A stretch of 19,244 bases of DNA, from assembly GCA_949284665.1 (NCBI GenBank), contig CASDWR010000019.1, positions 1 through 19,244 of the forward strand. Reading direction: 5' to 3'. The notes below the pieces were generated by a model. It had not been told where the DNA came from. It made no database searches and worked only from the letters and a program-made list of their open reading frames with translations. Positions 16,566 to 19,244 of this stretch are shown piece by piece. Position 1 is the stretch's first letter. Each line of letters begins with the position of its first letter. The position numbers and the translations under genes are program-made. The stretch is from an uncultured Rikenellaceae bacterium. GTDB taxonomy: Bacteria; Bacteroidota; Bacteroidia; Bacteroidales; Rikenellaceae.

Positions 16566-18713
16566 ATGAAAAGGTCAATGTCTTTCGGTTCCGCGATCGT
16601 TCTCGTCGTAGCCCTCTTTCAGACAAACTGCTCTTCGAACATGAAAATAAAAACTCTTCCATATCCCAAGACCATCCGTGAAGATGTCGTAGATGATTAT
16701 CACGGTACGAAAGTGGCCGATCCATACCGCTGGCTGGAAGATGACAATGCCAAACGGACCGCTGAATGGGTGGCTGCCGAAAATCGGGTCACTTTCGACT
16801 ATCTGTCGCAAATTCCATACCGGACAATCCTCAAGAACCGACTCACAGAACTCTATAACTATCCCCGCATCGGTGCTCCCGTCAAATGCGGCGACTACTA
16901 TTTTCAGTTTCGTAACAACGGGCTTCAAAACCAGAGTGTACTGTACATGCTGAACTCCCCGGATGACTCCGAACCCCAAGAGTTTCTCAATCCGAATATC
17001 TTATCCGATGAAGGTACGGTGGCTCTCATCTCCCTGACTTTTGCCGACGATGGTAAACATATGGCCTATGCCCTCGCACAATCCGGTTCCGATTGGGTCA
17101 ACATCTACGTCAAGGAGATTCCATCCGGCAAACTGTTGCCCGACAAAATCAGCTGGGTCAAATTCTCCGGAGCTTCTTGGGCTGCCGACTCCAAAGGTTT
17201 CTACTACAGCGGATACGACAAACCCGAAAAAGGGACGGAACTCTCCGGACAAAATCAAAACCAAAAGGTTTATTACCATGCACTCGGAACCCCACAATCC
17301 AAGGACCGACTCATTTACGACGATCCGAAACATCCGCTCCGCTACCTTTCCGGAGAAGACGACGGAGATAAAGGCAACTGGATATTCATCAGCGCTTCAG
17401 AAGGAACGCACGGTTCCGAAATCCTTTACAGGAGAAAAAACAGCAACGACCGATTCCGCACGCTTTTCAAAGGTTTCGATTTCGACTATTCGATCGTGAG
17501 AGTGGAGGGAGATCTGGCCTATGTCTATACGAACGACAATGCCCCGAACTTCCGACTGATCGCAATCGATCTGAACAACCCGAGAAAAGAGTTCCGCGAT
17601 ATCCTGCCTGAAAATCCGGAACATCTGCTCGAAAGAGCTCATTTCGCCGGAGACCACCTGTTCGCCACCTATCTCGAAAATGCAACCGATAAAGTGTACC
17701 AATACACATCCGACGGAGAGTTGATTCGTGAGATTTCTCTCCCCGCACTGGGTACGGTCAGTGGATTCGAGGGGAAAAAGGATGCGGAAGAACTTTTCTA
17801 TACGCTCACCAATTTCACGGCCCCCGCATCGGTCTATCGGTACGACCTTACTACCGGACGCTCCGAACTCTTCTCCCGTCCCGAACTGCCATACGACCCC
17901 GAACGGTTCGTTTGTGAACAGGTCTTCTACAACTCAAAAGACGGAACACGCATTCCGATGTTTCTCGTCCATGACAAAAATCTCAAGAAAAATGGCAGGA
18001 ATCCGGTATACCTCTATGCGTATGGAGGTTTCAATATCAACGTAACTCCCGGATTCAAACCCATCTACATCGCCTTTATGGAACAGGGAGGCGTGATCGC
18101 CATCCCCAATATTCGAGGTGGAGGAGAATACGGCGAAAAATGGCATCGCGACGGCATGCTTGCATCCAAACAGAATGTGTTCGACGACTTCATCGCCGCT
18201 GCCGAATACCTTATTGCCGAAAAATATACCTCACCAAAAAAACTTGCCATAGCAGGCGGTTCGAACGGAGGTCTGCTGGTCGGTGCGTGCATGACGCAAC
18301 GTCCTGACCTATATGCAGTAGCACTGCCGGCCGTAGGTGTAATGGATATGTTACGTTACCATCTTTTCACTTGCGGATGGGGCTGGGCCGTCGAATACGG
18401 CAGGAGCGACATTCCCGAACAGTTCCGATATCTATACAAATATTCGCCGCTGCACAATATCCGAACCGGAACCTGTTATCCGGCGACACTCATTACTACC
18501 GCCGACCACGACGACCGCGTGGTACCGGCACACTCCTTCAAATTCGCCGCCACACTTCAGGCTGCACAGAGTTGCGACCGCCCGATATTGATCCGCATCG
18601 ATACCAATGCCGGACACGGCGCCGGAAAACCCATCGCCAAAAAAATCGAGGAAGATGCCGACGTACTCGCTTTTACTTTCTGGAATACGAAAACGAATTA
18701 TGTCGAACAGTGA
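16566..18713 (+). CDS. Prolyl oligopeptidase (peptidase family S9A), exported
   Basis: This serine peptidase cleaves peptides after proline. From ATG 16566 it has 715 residues, the usual length. It has a beta-propeller N-terminal part preceded by the family opening DPYRWLEDDNAKRTAEWV and a C-terminal alpha/beta-hydrolase domain (about 450-715). The catalytic triad is visible: Ser566 in AIAGGSNGGLLVG, Asp within ADHDDRVVP (647-651), and His684 in NAGHGAGKP. The start at 16566 gives a clean signal sequence, MKRSMSFGSAIVLVVALFQT, before Cys22; the longer reading from 16530 adds 12 residues of non-signal-like sequence. Cys22 could be a lipidation site, but QTNC is a poor lipobox. The gene is divergent from dapD across a short promoter region and is followed after 85 bp by aspartate kinase. 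No terminator is obvious after its stop. Confidence 0.94.
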   Translation: MKRSMSFGSAIVLVVALFQTNCSSNMKIKTLPYPKTIREDVVDDYHGTKVADPYRWLEDDNAKRTAEWVAAENRVTFDYLSQIPYRTILKNRLTELYNYPRIGAPVKCGDYYFQFRNNGLQNQSVLYMLNSPDDSEPQEFLNPNILSDEGTVALISLTFADDGKHMAYALAQSGSDWVNIYVKEIPSGKLLPDKISWVKFSGASWAADSKGFYYSGYDKPEKGTELSGQNQNQKVYYHALGTPQSKDRLIYDDPKHPLRYLSGEDDGDKGNWIFISASEGTHGSEILYRRKNSNDRFRTLFKGFDFDYSIVRVEGDLAYVYTNDNAPNFRLIAIDLNNPRKEFRDILPENPEHLLERAHFAGDHLFATYLENATDKVYQYTSDGELIREISLPALGTVSGFEGKKDAEELFYTLTNFTAPASVYRYDLTTGRSELFSRPELPYDPERFVCEQVFYNSKDGTRIPMFLVHDKNLKKNGRNPVYLYAYGGFNINVTPGFKPIYIAFMEQGGVIAIPNIRGGGEYGEKWHRDGMLASKQNVFDDFIAAAEYLIAEKYTSPKKLAIAGGSNGGLLVGACMTQRPDLYAVALPAVGVMDMLRYHLFTCGWGWAVEYGRSDIPEQFRYLYKYSPLHNIRTGTCYPATLITTADHDDRVVPAHSFKFAATLQAAQSCDRPILIRIDTNAGHGAGKPIAKKIEEDADVLAFTFWNTKTNYVEQ

Positions 18714-18798
18714 CGACACCCGACTTCAAATAGAAAAAACGTTTCACCTTGGTCAATCCCGGTATTGCCCATACACAAAACGGAATTAACTGAAAACC

Positions 18799-19244
18799 AT
18801 GAAAGTATATAAATTCGGCGGAGCATCGGTCAAAAATGCCGACGGCGTACGCAATCTGGCACGTATCATCGATGGCGAACAACGGATCTTCATCATTGTC
18901 TCCGCCATGGGCAAAACCACGAATGCCCTCGAAAGTGTACTCGAAGCGTTTTACCGGGAAGAAAAAGGAACGGCACTGGCTCGGCTCCAGGAAATCGTCG
19001 ATTACCATAACTCCATCATCGCCGACTTGTGGAATGCTCCTTACATGCCGGAGAGCATCGCCGCACTCTATGCCCAACTCGAAGAGATCGTAACCACGTG
19101 TGCACCGGACAAATTCAGCTACGAGGTGTGGTACGACCGCATCGTAAGTTATGGAGAGGTGATTTCAACCACTCTCATATATGAATACCTTCGCCGGCAG
19201 GGATTGAATGTCTGCTGGGTGGACATGCGCGAGTGTTTCGTAAC
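18799..19244 (+). CDS. Aspartate kinase, 5' part (runs off right edge)
   Basis: The visible 148 codons begin MKVYKFGGASVKNADGVRNL, the aspartate-kinase K-F-G-G-[TA]-S-V motif that binds ATP and aspartate, and continue with IFIIVSAMGKTTNALE and DRIVSYGEVISTTLIYEYL, the second conserved block of the kinase domain. The enzyme phosphorylates aspartate, the first step to lysine/DAP, threonine and methionine. The C-terminal ACT or homoserine dehydrogenase domains are outside the window, so monofunctional lysC-type cannot be told from a thrA-type fusion. The alanine instead of threonine in GGAS is frequent in Bacteroidota versions as I recall. The 85 bp upstream lack a recognisable promoter, so read-through from the peptidase gene is possible. 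Confidence 0.93.
   Translation, partial: MKVYKFGGASVKNADGVRNLARIIDGEQRIFIIVSAMGKTTNALESVLEAFYREEKGTALARLQEIVDYHNSIIADLWNAPYMPESIAALYAQLEEIVTTCAPDKFSYEVWYDRIVSYGEVISTTLIYEYLRRQGLNVCWVDMRECFV

Noticed and set aside
18701..18717. TGTCG...CGACA inverted repeat at the prolyl oligopeptidase stop as a terminator
   Set aside because: The stem is 5 bp and is not followed by a T run.

Overview
The window looks like a chromosomal segment from a member of the Bacteroidota, most likely the order Bacteroidales. The evidence is a SusC/SusD pair, a XylR-type AraC regulator, lipoproteins with relaxed lipoboxes, no obvious Shine-Dalgarno sequences, and several matches to the Bacteroidetes -7 promoter element TAnnTTTG. 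Base composition is close to balanced, with many TCG, GAC and CCG codons. I cannot assign a genus. Something related to Alistipes/Rikenellaceae is possible but is only an impression.

Region 1 (1-10082) is part of a polysaccharide utilization locus (PUL). On the minus strand lie a XylR-like sensor/regulator, a TonB-dependent SusC transporter 57 bp after it, and the first 33 codons of a SusD-like lipoprotein that runs off the left edge. Divergently, on the plus strand, lie a GH115 alpha-glucuronidase and a GH127-type beta-L-arabinofuranosidase. Both enzymes remove side groups, so the locus probably debranches an acidic, arabinose-bearing plant glycan such as glucuronoarabinoxylan or a type II arabinogalactan; which one cannot be told from the sequence. 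The regulator-SusC gap carries a tandem 14-bp direct repeat. The 425-bp divergent intergenic region carries an alternating CAAATT/AATTTG cluster and a consensus -7 box.

Region 2 (10083-11064) is nagB (glucosamine-6-phosphate deaminase), with its own -7 box and a clear intrinsic terminator.

Region 3 (11213-16399, minus strand) is a tight four-gene run: dapD, a large lipoprotein with six tandem Ig-like repeats and a C-terminal PCMD domain, an outer-membrane beta-barrel protein whose start codon overlaps the lipoprotein stop (ATGA), and a single-domain biotin-protein ligase. The coupled lipoprotein/barrel pair is the least characterised part of the window and the best candidate for an undescribed cell-surface module.

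Region 4 (16400-19244, plus strand) starts with a divergent promoter region between dapD and a prolyl oligopeptidase, followed by the 5' part of an aspartate kinase gene that leaves the right edge. DapD and aspartate kinase both belong to the diaminopimelate/lysine pathway, so the right half mixes wall-precursor synthesis with envelope proteins.

Three database-style starts were moved inward (dapD, the PCMD lipoprotein, prolyl oligopeptidase) because an in-frame ATG fits the protein family or the promoter better. I see no tRNA, rRNA, CRISPR array, insertion sequence or integrase.
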